From: JAAYJM01 sp964498585
Lineage (GTDB): Bacteria > Bacteroidota > Ignavibacteria > Kapaibacteriales > UBA2268
Direction of reading: 5' to 3'
DNA length: 12,821 nucleotides
Assembly: GCA_964498585.1 (NCBI GenBank)
Contig: CAZCHH010000077.1
Coordinates: forward strand, 1-12,821
Shown: positions 5,569 to 12,821 of the stretch, one piece after another
Layout: each line of letters opens with the position of its first letter
How positions within the stretch are numbered: position 1 is the stretch's first letter
Notes under the pieces: generated by a model
What the model saw: only the letters and a program-made list of their open reading frames with translations
What the model was told of the DNA's origin: nothing
Database searches by the model: none
Made by a program: the position numbers and the translations under genes

Positions 5569-7533
5569 ATGAAATATTTAAAAATTTTTTTATTAATACT
5601 TTTTTCTTATAATTTGTCTTATTCATCTGACAATCAGAGAATATCTTCACCAACTGAGTTCGTTCCGCAGCCATTCGATATTCTCCATTACGATTTAATG
5701 CTAAATTTGACAAAAGCACCTCTTGCAGAAATGAACGGAGTATGCCGAATACTACTTAATTGGAGTGGAAATCCCGATTCCAGTAGATTTTATTTTAATC
5801 TTCGCAGTTTGATTGTGGATTCTGTATTTTATGAAAATACTAAAGTAATTCCAGTAATTATTGAAGATGAAAATTCTGATGTATATCACTATGAAATAGT
5901 TCCACCTTTAGGATTTGAAAAAGATTCGATAATTATCACTATATATTATAGTGGAACAGCAACTGCTGAACTTGGAGGCGGCAATTGGGGTGGTGTCCAC
6001 AGCACCAGTACATCTCTTTATGCTCTTGGTGTAGGTTTTAAAAATAATTATGTTTCAACTACTCAGCATTGGATGCCCTGCTATGACCATCCGTCAGACA
6101 AGGCGACTTTCGCAGGGAAATTTATTGTTAAATCTGAACATACTGTTGCTTCTATTGGTGAATTAATTTCAATAGAAAACGATGGAGAAAACAAAATATT
6201 TAATTGGGTTCATAATATACCCTGTGCAACTTATCTTTACACTTTTGCTGTAGATAATTATCTGCCAGTAGAAATTACTGGTTCTCATCATCCAATAGTA
6301 GTTTATTCGAGAGCAAGCGATACAAGCGCCTGCAGATTTATTTTTAGTAAAGTTCCTGATATGCTAAATGCTTTTGGCTCTAGATTTGGTGATTATCCAT
6401 TTGAAAAAGTTGGTTATGTTTTAACATCAAAAGGTGCAATGGAGCATCAAACAATGATTTCATTTCCAACTTCTTTAGCAAAATCATATTATAGCAGTAG
6501 AGATACTATTAATTTAACTGCTGCTCACGAGCTATCTCATCAGTGGTTTGGAGATTTGGTAACCTGTCTTGATTTTCGGGACGCCTGGCTCAATGAAGGT
6601 TTTGCTACTTTTTGTGAAGCTATTTGGTATGAATATTTATTTGATTACGAAAAATATTTAGAACATATTTTGAAGAATGTTAAAGATTACTTTAGCACCG
6701 CAAAATCCGAAGGAGTGTTTTCTTTATATAATTTCCCAAGAGAAAGCCCATCTTCAAACTATCCAAATACTATTTATTCCAAAGGTGCTGTGGTCGTTGC
6801 TATGTTACGTTACGAATTAGGTGATTCTCTCTTTTTCCTTGCTATTAGTGAGTATTTAAACAGATTAGCATTTTCTAACGCTACAAGTGAACTTCTTGAA
6901 AAAACTATTGAAGAAGTAGCAGAAAGGGATTTATCCTGGTTTTTCAATCAATGGGTCTATGGTATTGGTTATCCACAACTATATATCACAGTTGAAAAAT
7001 ATACAAAAGAAAATGGCTTAATTGATGCTCAGGTGAAAATTAAACAAGACCAGCCAAAAAGCTACGGAGCATATTTAAACCTTACAATTGATGTAAATTT
7101 TGTTTCCGAAAATGAGAAATTCAATCACACACTTTTGCTTACCGATATTGAACAAACATTTAATTTCGAAAATATTCAAGATTTTTCAAATATACTATTT
7201 AATGATGGTTCTAACGTTCGCTCTCTTTTTGAAGTGAAAAATCTTATTATTACTGATGTTCCAAATTTAACTTCAAATTCAGAAGAAATTAGTATTTATC
7301 CAAATCCAGCCCGAGATGCTTTTAATATAAAATTTTACTCTAATAAAAATGTAAATTCTATAATTTCTCTTTATGATATGCTTGGTAATGAAATATATTC
7401 AACAGCAATAGAAACTTACAGCAATTCCTCATCAAATATCTTAATAAATTCTGAAAATTTAGAGCAGGGAATTTATTATATTAAAATTCAGCAGGGTGAA
7501 AATGTTTATTGGGAAAAGATTGTGAAGATTTAG
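5569..7533 (+). CDS. Secreted M1-family zinc aminopeptidase with T9SS sorting domain
   Basis: This 654-residue protein has a signal peptide (about 1-19). Residues 30-210 form the beta-rich N-terminal M1 domain. The catalytic domain carries zinc ligands H320-E321-L-S-H324 and E343, exactly the HExxH-x18-E gluzincin signature. The substrate-binding exopeptidase motif reads GAMEH (289-293) instead of the textbook GAMEN, a variant I associate with secreted Bacteroidota members. The proton-donor tyrosine is Y403 in NTIYSKGA. After a short beta region, residues 575-654 are a type A T9SS sorting domain (IYPNPARD, ISLYDMLGNEI, LEQGIYYIKI, KIVKI end). It should be exported by Sec, passed through T9SS and processed at the surface, removing N-terminal residues from peptides. 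No Shine-Dalgarno is apparent before the ATG at 5569; the signal peptide supports that start. It is monocistronic, with a terminator at 7627. The large C-terminal domain of some M1 enzymes is absent. Confidence 0.95.
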   Translation: MKYLKIFLLILFSYNLSYSSDNQRISSPTEFVPQPFDILHYDLMLNLTKAPLAEMNGVCRILLNWSGNPDSSRFYFNLRSLIVDSVFYENTKVIPVIIEDENSDVYHYEIVPPLGFEKDSIIITIYYSGTATAELGGGNWGGVHSTSTSLYALGVGFKNNYVSTTQHWMPCYDHPSDKATFAGKFIVKSEHTVASIGELISIENDGENKIFNWVHNIPCATYLYTFAVDNYLPVEITGSHHPIVVYSRASDTSACRFIFSKVPDMLNAFGSRFGDYPFEKVGYVLTSKGAMEHQTMISFPTSLAKSYYSSRDTINLTAAHELSHQWFGDLVTCLDFRDAWLNEGFATFCEAIWYEYLFDYEKYLEHILKNVKDYFSTAKSEGVFSLYNFPRESPSSNYPNTIYSKGAVVVAMLRYELGDSLFFLAISEYLNRLAFSNATSELLEKTIEEVAERDLSWFFNQWVYGIGYPQLYITVEKYTKENGLIDAQVKIKQDQPKSYGAYLNLTIDVNFVSENEKFNHTLLLTDIEQTFNFENIQDFSNILFNDGSNVRSLFEVKNLIITDVPNLTSNSEEISIYPNPARDAFNIKFYSNKNVNSIISLYDMLGNEIYSTAIETYSNSSSNILINSENLEQGIYYIKIQQGENVYWEKIVKI

Positions 7534-7626
7534 TATTTATCCAGATTGCTAAAAACATCAAGGAGATAAGCAAAAAGTAAATAAAAGAGACAATTTATGC
7601 CTTGTATCTACTTTTAACAAATAAAG

Positions 7627-7668
7627 AAGATGGACTTCACTACCTCAGGTGGAATCCATCTTTTTTTT
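7627..7668 (+). terminator. Intrinsic terminator after the M1 peptidase gene
   Basis: AAGATGGA (7627-7634) pairs with TCCATCTT (7655-7662), with a small internal ACC/GGT hairpin and a run of eight T from 7661. It lies about 95 bases past the stop at 7533. Its left arm shares ATGGACTTCA with the terminator at 1026. A weaker inverted repeat (7573-7579 / 7609-7615) precedes it. Confidence 0.75.
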
Positions 7669-7876
7669 ATGAGCTATATATAAAATGTATAGTCTATTTA
7701 ATTGGAAAAGAAATACTTTTAACTGAACTGAATTTTGCTAAAATGAAGTGTTTCTCTTTTTGATTTTATTATTTTATTGTTAAGATAAATTGAAATTAAG
7801 ACGGATTAATATAATTTTACCCTTTAAAGTATAAATTCTTCTTTTTAAATGCAAGTATTATCATTAGAAATAATGA

Positions 7877-8017
7877 ATTCTATCGTTAGATAATGTAAAT
7901 CCGAATTACGATAAAGTAATAATCTTTTACGATGATGTAAAGTCTAGTGGAAATGGTTCATCCAAAGGAGGAAATGGTTCATCCAAAGGAGGAAATGGTT
8001 CTGCCTTACTAAATTGA
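7877..8017 (+). other. Startless 46-codon open frame ending in Gly/Ser/Asn repeats; possible gene remnant
   Basis: Between a TGA at 7874 and a TGA at 8015 one frame stays open for 46 codons and reads like protein: NPNYDKVIIFYDDVKSS, followed by repeats of GNGSSKG. It has no ATG, GTG or TTG start. It may be the 3' end of a decayed gene or an accident; the 21-bp repeat inside keeps frames open because its length is a multiple of three. Apart from this, the terminator and the repeats, the 7534-8076 gap shows nothing I can identify. Confidence 0.25.
7949..8001. repeat. 21-bp tandem repeat, about 2.5 copies, each with AAAGGAGG close to an ATG
   Basis: Units occupy 7949-7969 and 7970-7990 without mismatch, followed by 11 bases of a third (7991-8001). 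Each junction contains AAAGGAGG (7964-7971, 7985-7992), a perfect Shine-Dalgarno match, two bases before an ATG. From the first ATG (7953) a frame reads MVHPKEEMVHPKEEMVLPY and stops at 8012. Confidence 0.85.
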
Positions 8018-8032
8018 ATTTGAGAAATAAAT

Positions 8033-8061
8033 TTCCTCCCCAATCTCAACTTGGGAAGGAA
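8033..8061. repeat. Imperfect hairpin downstream of the propeller gene
   Basis: TTCCTCCCCA (8033-8042) pairs with TGGGAAGGAA (8052-8061) with one mismatch and a nine-base loop. It begins 16 bases beyond the minus-strand stop at 8077, so it may protect or end that transcript, although no T run follows on the minus strand. It could also be another small dispersed repeat. Confidence 0.45.
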
Positions 8062-8076
8062 CTCGAAATTTTAATA

Positions 8077-10254
8077 TTACTTTGAAATAATTAATGGTAT
8101 TATAATATTCTGATATGTTGTTTTAAATTTAATAAAATAAATACCAGATAAATAATTTGATAGTTCTAATTTCTCTGAATAATTACCTTTTTCAAAAACT
8201 GTTGATTTTATTAAACTAATTTGATTACCCTGTAAATCCCAAGCACTAATTTCAACATTTGATAGATTGGGTAATTCAAAATCCAATGAACATTCATTAA
8301 TACAAGGATTGGGATACAACTTTACATCATAATTTAAAACTATATTATCAACGCTTGAACTGCTACTGTATTTCACTGCTACACCATCACGATTAAATGC
8401 ATACCACTCATTATTTTCACTATCGACAAAAACTTTCGATACATTATTAGATATGATTAATGAATTGTGTTCATTTATCAATTGCCAATCTTCACCAGAA
8501 TTTTTTATTACTCCATAATGATTTGAAGAAATCCATTTAACATCATTTTTATCAATGAAAAGGTTATTATATACCCAAAATAAGTTAGCAGGAGCAACTT
8601 CATTAAGTTTATTGATTTTCTCCCATTTATTATTAGCGCTCTTCCATAATCCATACTCAGTCAATACGTATAATGTATCCTTAGAATCCACTGACAAACT
8701 TAATAAATCACCAATTTCTTCTTCATTATTTGAATTATGTAGAGATACAAATGAACTCCATTTGTTATTTTTAAAAGCAAACAATAAATTAGTTATATCA
8801 AAAATATAAATATCGTCATTGGAATTAATGCAAATACCTCTAATATCACCATTCAATTTAGGTATATCAGTAATTTTTTCAAGATTACTTGCATTATAAA
8901 CAAATATTCCACTGCGAGTAGCGACCCAGATTCTGTTTTTGCTATCACAGGCAATAGCTTGAATATGATTACTTTCTATATCATTCTCTTTAATAGTAGT
9001 AACATTTCCATTTTTTCCAATATGCATTAATCCCCCTCCATCGTGTTCTTCAGCAAGATCGCTGGTTCCAATCCATATACCACCGTCAAGGTCTTCGCAA
9101 ATACATCTTGCCCAATTAGAAGGTAGATTACCATTTTCGAAAGTATAGCTTTCCCAATTGCCATTAAAATAAGTATTTATCCCATCATAATAGGTTAAAA
9201 TCCAAGCTTTACCAAGTTTATCAACAAAAATATCTCTTATTCTGTTAGAATTCAGCTTAAAATTTTCAATATTAACTAAATTGAATGTTTCATTGTCTTG
9301 CATTAAAAAAACGTTATCACCACCAACAGTCCATTTATTATTGTTTCTGTCAATATGGAACGACCAAAGATTTTTTAATTCTTTGTAATTTGCAGATGTA
9401 TTTAATGTCCAGTTTTGTCCGTCAAATTTTGCTAAACCTGCATACAATGAAGTAACCCATAAATATGATTCTGAATCTTCGTAGATGCTGGTTACATAAT
9501 TTAACATATTATTTCCTTCATTATCCGGAATGTTTACTAATTCAAAAGTATCCTTGATACAATTATATTTTAATACACCAAGCCCCGTGCCTATCCATAT
9601 TTGGTTATTTTTATCAATATGAATTCCACCATCACAGGTTATCCAAAATGAATTTTCATCAGTAGAATTATAAATTGTCCATTCTGAATCTTTATAACGA
9701 ATCAGTCCGGTATCAGCACTAATCCAAATAGCACCGGAAGTATCTATTTTGCTACAATAAACGATTTTAAATGGAATATCAATTTCTGTTTTCATTAATG
9801 TCCATGTATTTATTGGATAATCAAATTTTGCTAATCCTTCATCGGTGCTAATCCATAATTTCCCTTTTTTATCAATATCAATAAAGCGAACATAATTACT
9901 TGGTAACATAGAATTATCAGTATTATAAATTTCCATAGCAACACCATCATATCTTACTAATCCTCCGCCACAAGTCCCTATCCAAATTGCGTCGTCTTTA
10001 TCAGAAGCTAAGGAAATTATATAATTTGATGGTAATTTTGAATTGGCTCTGGTATGGACTTTCTTTTGTCCACTTAACTTGTTATATACAATCAACCCAA
10101 CCCGACTTCCAATCCATATATTCTCATTTGTTTCCACGATACACTTGTATTCTTCACCTTTACCAAAATATTCCCAATGGTTATCAGAAGCAAATAATTC
10201 ATTAGTAATTAGAATAAAAATACTTGTCAATATTAAACATTTTAATATTTTCAT
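8077..10254 (-). CDS. Secreted 14-blade two-component-regulator-type beta-propeller with T9SS sorting domain
   Basis: This 725-residue protein has a signal peptide (1-22, MKILKCLILTSIFILITNELFA). Residues about 30-630 are fourteen repeats of roughly 43 residues of the Reg_prop type (pattern IWIGT..GGLVRYDG preceded by a D..G/N turn). The key aromatic falls at W47, W91, W134, W177, W220, W266, W308, W351, W394, W443, Y483, Y529, W574 and W617, which fits two seven-blade propellers. Residues 645-725 are a type A T9SS sorting domain (LYPNPC, VEISAWDLQGNQI, LSGIYFIKF). In hybrid two-component sensors of Bacteroidota such propellers precede a Y_Y_Y domain and a histidine kinase; here neither follows, so this is a stand-alone exported propeller. 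A likely role is binding a polysaccharide or other ligand at the surface; no ligand can be read. AAAGGA lies seven bases before the ATG at 10254. It is transcribed in the same direction as the MATE gene but 524 bases away, so probably independently. Confidence 0.9.
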   Translation of the reverse strand: MKILKCLILTSIFILITNELFASDNHWEYFGKGEEYKCIVETNENIWIGSRVGLIVYNKLSGQKKVHTRANSKLPSNYIISLASDKDDAIWIGTCGGGLVRYDGVAMEIYNTDNSMLPSNYVRFIDIDKKGKLWISTDEGLAKFDYPINTWTLMKTEIDIPFKIVYCSKIDTSGAIWISADTGLIRYKDSEWTIYNSTDENSFWITCDGGIHIDKNNQIWIGTGLGVLKYNCIKDTFELVNIPDNEGNNMLNYVTSIYEDSESYLWVTSLYAGLAKFDGQNWTLNTSANYKELKNLWSFHIDRNNNKWTVGGDNVFLMQDNETFNLVNIENFKLNSNRIRDIFVDKLGKAWILTYYDGINTYFNGNWESYTFENGNLPSNWARCICEDLDGGIWIGTSDLAEEHDGGGLMHIGKNGNVTTIKENDIESNHIQAIACDSKNRIWVATRSGIFVYNASNLEKITDIPKLNGDIRGICINSNDDIYIFDITNLLFAFKNNKWSSFVSLHNSNNEEEIGDLLSLSVDSKDTLYVLTEYGLWKSANNKWEKINKLNEVAPANLFWVYNNLFIDKNDVKWISSNHYGVIKNSGEDWQLINEHNSLIISNNVSKVFVDSENNEWYAFNRDGVAVKYSSSSSVDNIVLNYDVKLYPNPCINECSLDFELPNLSNVEISAWDLQGNQISLIKSTVFEKGNYSEKLELSNYLSGIYFIKFKTTYQNIIIPLIISK

Positions 10255-10338
10255 AACAAAATCCTTTCTTTAAAAAAATAGCATAGATATTATATAATTA
10301 ATATTATTTATTAATATGTTTATTTTTCGATAAATATT

Positions 10339-10371
10339 ATTCATCCAATGACTTTTAATCATTAGATGAAT
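10339..10371 (-). repeat. 13-bp hairpin upstream of the propeller gene
   Basis: ATTCATCCAATGA (10339-10351) and TCATTAGATGAAT (10359-10371) are complementary except for one position. In minus-strand RNA that position is a G-U pair, so the 13-bp stem is fully paired around a 7-base loop. It lies 85 bases upstream of the propeller start codon, so it may be in the leader or at an operator. Confidence 0.5.
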
Positions 10372-10437
10372 TAATAAAATTATGTTTTTAAATTTAATAG
10401 AAAAATAAATTTCAGTTTATTGCTTTTTAGTGTCTCT

Positions 10438-10465
10438 CTATTTCTTTCTTTATGTAAAGAAATAG
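10438..10465. repeat. Perfect 10-bp inverted repeat
   Basis: CTATTTCTTT (10438-10447) and AAAGAAATAG (10456-10465) are exact complements with an 8-base loop. The pairing extends outward five more positions with one mismatch. There is no adjacent T run in either direction, so this is not a clear terminator. Confidence 0.5.
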
Positions 10466-10621
10466 ATAGAATACAGTTTTTTCTAATTCATACGAAGAAT
10501 TAAACAGAATGTTACGAATTTCAAAATAAACAAGACTTTCCTGTTAATGTAAAACAAAAAAATACAAATTCAAGGAAATAATACATCATTATTCCATAAG
10601 TAACAATCCGCCTATAATTAT

Positions 10622-10639
10622 ATGAAGCAACTGCTTTAT
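10622..10639. repeat. Diverged copy 3 of the 18-bp palindromic core
   Basis: ATGAAGCAACTGCTTTAT differs from ATAAAGCAAGTGCTTTAT at two of 18 positions. It is preceded by AATCC and CCTATAAT, resembling the left flank of copy 2. It lies 45 bases from inverted-repeat copy E, again pairing the two repeat families. Confidence 0.5.
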
Positions 10640-10683
10640 AAATTTGAATTATTTAAAATTAGAGTCGCAATATAAATAATAAA

Positions 10684-10728
10684 GAAGAATCTCATAACTA
10701 AATGTTTTCAAATAGTTTGAGATTCTTC
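10684..10728. repeat. Dispersed inverted repeat, copy E (core only)
   Basis: A perfect 11-bp pair GAAGAATCTCA (10684-10694) / TGAGATTCTTC (10718-10728) surrounds a 23-base centre. The outer GTCATTCTGAA ends of the family are lost. It lies 50 bases past the MATE stop codon and could act as that transcript's 3' hairpin. Confidence 0.7.
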
Positions 10729-10778
10729 ACCTAATAAAAGAGTAATAAGATAACAATAAGTAACAATTTAATAAATAA

Positions 10779-12227
10779 CTATACTACTTTCAATTTCCAT
10801 TTTCCTCTTTTAAAAATAATAAAAGCAATAATAGTAAGAATAGATTCAGAAAAAACGATGGAATAATAAATTCCATTTTCTTTTAAATCTAATGTAATTG
10901 CCAGAAAATAAGCAAGAGGAATTTCTATTAGCCAAAATGCGAATAAAGTAATGTAAGTAGGAGTAATAGTATCTCCTGCTCCATTAATTGAATGCATCAT
11001 AACCATTCCAATTCCATACATAATCATACCATAACTTATTATCTTTAAAGAATTTGTTGCATATTCCACAACTAAAGGGTCATTAGTTAGAAGTTTTACC
11101 CAGAATTCTGGAAAAAATACAAATAGACAAGCCACTACAGCAAAAAAAATGAAGTTATATTTAGCCGCTACCATTGCAGATTGCTCAGCCCGTTTAGTGT
11201 TCTTGGCGCCAAGATTTTGTCCCACTAAAGTTGAAGCAGCATTAGCTAAACCAGCCATAGGCATTAAAGTAAACATAATAATCCTAATACCGACAGTATA
11301 ACCAGCAATTACTTCACTACCGAAAGAAGCAGCAATTCTCATCAGACCAATCCAACTTGAAGTAGCAATAATATTCTGTCCGATACTACCTAATGATAAT
11401 TTAATTATTTGGAAAATAATTTTAAAATCAACTTTTAATGCACTTAGATTTAGTTTTACACGATATTTTCCAGAAAAAAGCAGAAAAATTTGGAATATAA
11501 CCGCAATTCCTCTACCTATATTAGTTGCTATAGCAGCACCAAAAACTCCGAGCTGTGGAAAAGGTCCCCATCCAAAAATTAGACATGGGTCAAGTATTAT
11601 ATTGATAATATTTGCAAGCCATAACACTTTCATTGAGAGAGCAGCATCTCCTGAACTACGGATTATTGCATTTATAATGAAAAGTAACATAATGGTTATA
11701 TTACCACTCAACATTGCAAATGTATAGTCAGAATATTCATTAATTAAATAACTATTTGCACCCATAAGTTCGAGCAAATTGTCAGAATAAATAATACCAA
11801 AAATAGAAATAATAACAGATAGAAATAAACCAGTTAAAATTGCTTGAAAAGCAGTATTGGAAGCTTCTTGAATGCTTTTTTCTCCGATTCTTCTTGAAAC
11901 TAATGCAGTTGCTGCAGTGGCTATTCCAAACGCAATAGCGTATATTATTGTAAGCAAAGATTCTGTGAAACCGACAATTGCAACGGCACCAGAGCTAATT
12001 TTAGAAACGAAAAAAATATCAACGATTGCAAACACTGATTCCATCAGCATTTCCAAAACCATTGGGATTGAGAGTAGGAAAATTGAGCGATTGATTCTTT
12101 CTTTTGTGTAATCAACTTCATTGCCTGCAAGTGCTTCTTTCAAATCATACCATAGCTTATGATAGTTGCCTTGCTTCTGAACCCCGAATAAACTCAATAT
12201 ATTCGATTTTTTATTATTTTCAGCCAT
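10779..12227 (-). CDS. MATE-family multidrug efflux transporter
   Basis: This 482-residue inner-membrane protein belongs to the multidrug and toxic compound extrusion family, which exports organic cations and drugs in exchange for H+ or Na+. Two homologous halves, together about 12 membrane segments, are visible. The first half has IPMVLEMLMESVFAIVDIFF (54-73) and TALVSRRIGEKSIQEASN; the second repeats the pattern with ASTLVGQNLGAKNTKRAEQ. These G-x-x-x-x-x-A loops after the third segment of each half are typical. An N-terminal extension of about 45 mostly polar residues precedes the first membrane segment, longer than usual for NorM-like proteins. AAAGGA lies about 12 bases before the ATG at 12227, a rather long spacing. 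A 50-codon ORF upstream overlaps the start by 34 bases. No regulator is adjacent, so the substrate is unknown. Confidence 0.94.
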   Translation of the reverse strand: MAENNKKSNILSLFGVQKQGNYHKLWYDLKEALAGNEVDYTKERINRSIFLLSIPMVLEMLMESVFAIVDIFFVSKISSGAVAIVGFTESLLTIIYAIAFGIATAATALVSRRIGEKSIQEASNTAFQAILTGLFLSVIISIFGIIYSDNLLELMGANSYLINEYSDYTFAMLSGNITIMLLFIINAIIRSSGDAALSMKVLWLANIINIILDPCLIFGWGPFPQLGVFGAAIATNIGRGIAVIFQIFLLFSGKYRVKLNLSALKVDFKIIFQIIKLSLGSIGQNIIATSSWIGLMRIAASFGSEVIAGYTVGIRIIMFTLMPMAGLANAASTLVGQNLGAKNTKRAEQSAMVAAKYNFIFFAVVACLFVFFPEFWVKLLTNDPLVVEYATNSLKIISYGMIMYGIGMVMMHSINGAGDTITPTYITLFAFWLIEIPLAYFLAITLDLKENGIYYSIVFSESILTIIAFIIFKRGKWKLKVV

Positions 12228-12346
12228 TTCAGTTTATTCCTTTCATTTGATTTGTTAAATATATTCGACCAGTCCAACATAAAAGCATTAATAAAAATAT
12301 TTGGTGTTGTTACAACTACCGCTGTGGCTAAAAATTGAGTTTTCAT
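12194..12346 (-). CDS. Putative 50-residue small ORF overlapping the MATE start; possible leader
   Basis: On the minus strand, GGAGAG lies five bases before the ATG at 12346, a better Shine-Dalgarno placement than that of the MATE gene. The frame gives 50 residues: a mildly hydrophobic first half (MKTQFLATAVVVTTPNIFIN, then AFMLDW) and a lysine/arginine/asparagine-rich second half. It stops with TGA at 12194, 34 bases inside the MATE gene in another frame. I recognise no family. It could be a leader peptide whose translation couples to MATE, a small membrane protein, or chance. Only the ribosome-binding site and position argue for it. Confidence 0.35.
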   Translation of the reverse strand: MKTQFLATAVVVTTPNIFINAFMLDWSNIFNKSNERNKLKWLKIIKNRIY

Positions 12347-12488
12347 TTAATCTCTCCGAATAAAATAAATAAATTAATTAAAATAGAATTAACGGGAAAT
12401 CAGAATATTGATAAAAAGCTGGGACTTCTGACTTCGCCAGAATTAAAATGTAACGGTAATATTTTTGAATGTTGTTTTCATTTTTATT

Positions 12489-12534
12489 TCTTTATCGAAA
12501 ACAAAAATAAATAATTATTCTTTTTCGATAAAGA
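12489..12534. repeat. Perfect 13-bp inverted repeat upstream of the MATE region
   Basis: TCTTTATCGAAAA (12489-12501) and TTTTCGATAAAGA (12522-12534) are exact complements separated by 20 AT-rich bases. It lies about 140 bases upstream of the small ORF and 260 bases upstream of MATE on the minus strand. It could be a dyad operator, a hairpin or a small repeat. The half-site TTTTTCGATAAA also occurs once at 10323-10334, upstream of the propeller gene. The remainder of 12347-12639 shows nothing else I can identify. Confidence 0.5.
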
Positions 12535-12639
12535 TTTTTGTTATTAAATTTTCGGAAAATCATTAATATTTATGAAAAATTCAAAGAATTTAATAAAAAA
12601 CTGAAATTAAGTGTGAATTTTATTATACAATTTTCAAAA

Positions 12640-12668
12640 AAAAACCTCCTTTTTTGAAGGAGGTTTTT
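12640..12668 (-). terminator. Strong intrinsic terminator of the window-end gene
   Basis: A 12-bp stem (12640-12651 / 12657-12668; AAAAACCTCCTT against AAGGAGGTTTTT) has a five-base loop. On the minus strand it is followed by a long T run (A at 12636-12644 on the plus strand). It lies 26 bases past the minus-strand stop at 12694. The T-rich plus-strand side could make it partly bidirectional. Confidence 0.88.
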
Positions 12669-12693
12669 AATATAATTATTATTTCAATTATTT

Positions 12694-12821
12694 TTATCTT
12701 GAAATAACCATTTGCTTCGTTTCTGAATATGGTCCCGATTCGAACTTATAAAGATAAGTGCCGTTTGAAAGACCAAGCTCATCTATATTGATTACCAAAT
12801 TGTAATCGCCCGGTTTCAATA
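12694..12821 (-). CDS. C-terminal fragment of a T9SS-sorted secreted protein
   Basis: Only the last 42 codons are inside the window; the gene continues beyond the right edge. The visible residues read LKPGDYNLVINIDELG, then LSNGTYLYKFESG, then TKQMVISR and stop. This is the end of a type A T9SS sorting domain (usual form: L..G.Y.v.fd...l..G.Y.y.l..g....t.kmv...), so the whole protein should be exported and surface-processed. The sequence is more GC-rich than the nearby intergenic DNA. What the rest of the protein does cannot be seen. Confidence 0.85.
   Translation of the reverse strand, partial: LKPGDYNLVINIDELGLSNGTYLYKFESGPYSETKQMVISR

Larger units (their letters stand above)
10255..10778. 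other. 524-base intergenic gap with several hairpins, no gene seen
   Basis: This AT-rich stretch separates the propeller gene from the MATE gene. Besides the hairpins and repeats listed separately it contains a short inverted repeat TAATTC / GAATTA (10484-10489 / 10497-10502). I see no protein-like reading frame. Part must be the promoter and leader of the propeller gene and the 3' region of the MATE transcript. Confidence 0.6.

Noticed and set aside
5569..7533. GAMEH instead of GAMEN as a sign of an inactive or novel peptidase
   Set aside because: All zinc ligands, the catalytic glutamate and the tyrosine are present, and the variant is, to my knowledge, common in secreted Bacteroidota M1 enzymes.
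4902..7533. HMA protein and M1 peptidase as one functional system
   Set aside because: They are divergent, each has its own terminator, and no shared pathway is evident.
10779..12227. Minus-strand T9SS genes and MATE as a dedicated secretion operon
   Set aside because: Gaps of about 0.5 kb with hairpins or a terminator separate them, and MATE exports small molecules, not proteins.

Overview
This AT-rich window (about 30-33 % GC by hand count in most genes) looks like chromosomal DNA from the Ignavibacteriota/Bacteroidota side of the bacterial tree. The main reason is that three separate genes end in type A sorting domains of the type IX secretion system (T9SS). Purine-rich Shine-Dalgarno sequences precede several genes (gltX, the HMA protein, the propeller protein, MATE), and long non-coding gaps are seeded with small dispersed inverted repeats. 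The genus cannot be fixed from the sequence alone.

Layout. Positions 3-683 (+) hold the 3' end of a protein with two fibronectin-III-like domains; it is clearly more GC-rich than the rest. Positions 684-1168 are a repeat-filled gap with a strong terminator. At 1169-1357 (+) is a tiny four-cysteine acidic protein whose stop codon abuts another repeat copy. Two tandem hairpins and a possible promoter follow. At 1766-3241 (+) is glutamyl-tRNA synthetase (gltX). It overlaps by 20 bases the start of an NtrC-type receiver/AAA+/Fis-HTH regulator (3222-4616). Another repeat pair and a terminator separate this from a minus-strand exported heavy-metal-associated (HMA) protein (4902-5405). That gene diverges from a secreted M1 zinc aminopeptidase with a T9SS tail (5569-7533, +). 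After a 0.5-kb gap with a 21-bp tandem repeat come three minus-strand genes: a secreted 14-blade propeller protein with a T9SS tail (8077-10254), a MATE efflux transporter (10779-12227), and the C-terminal end of another T9SS cargo protein (12694 to the window end). A 50-codon ORF with a good Shine-Dalgarno overlaps the MATE start.

How it fits together. There is no single operon. gltX and the regulator are probably co-transcribed. The peptidase, propeller protein and window-end protein should share one export route: Sec to the periplasm, then T9SS to the surface or medium. The HMA protein should remain periplasmic. I see no CRISPR array, phage, transposase, rRNA or tRNA. No obviously new multi-gene system is visible. 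The most distinctive points are the repeat families with arm covariation and a conserved loop, the stand-alone secreted 14-blade propeller, the non-canonical NtrC-like ATPase, and the Shine-Dalgarno-bearing 21-bp repeat.
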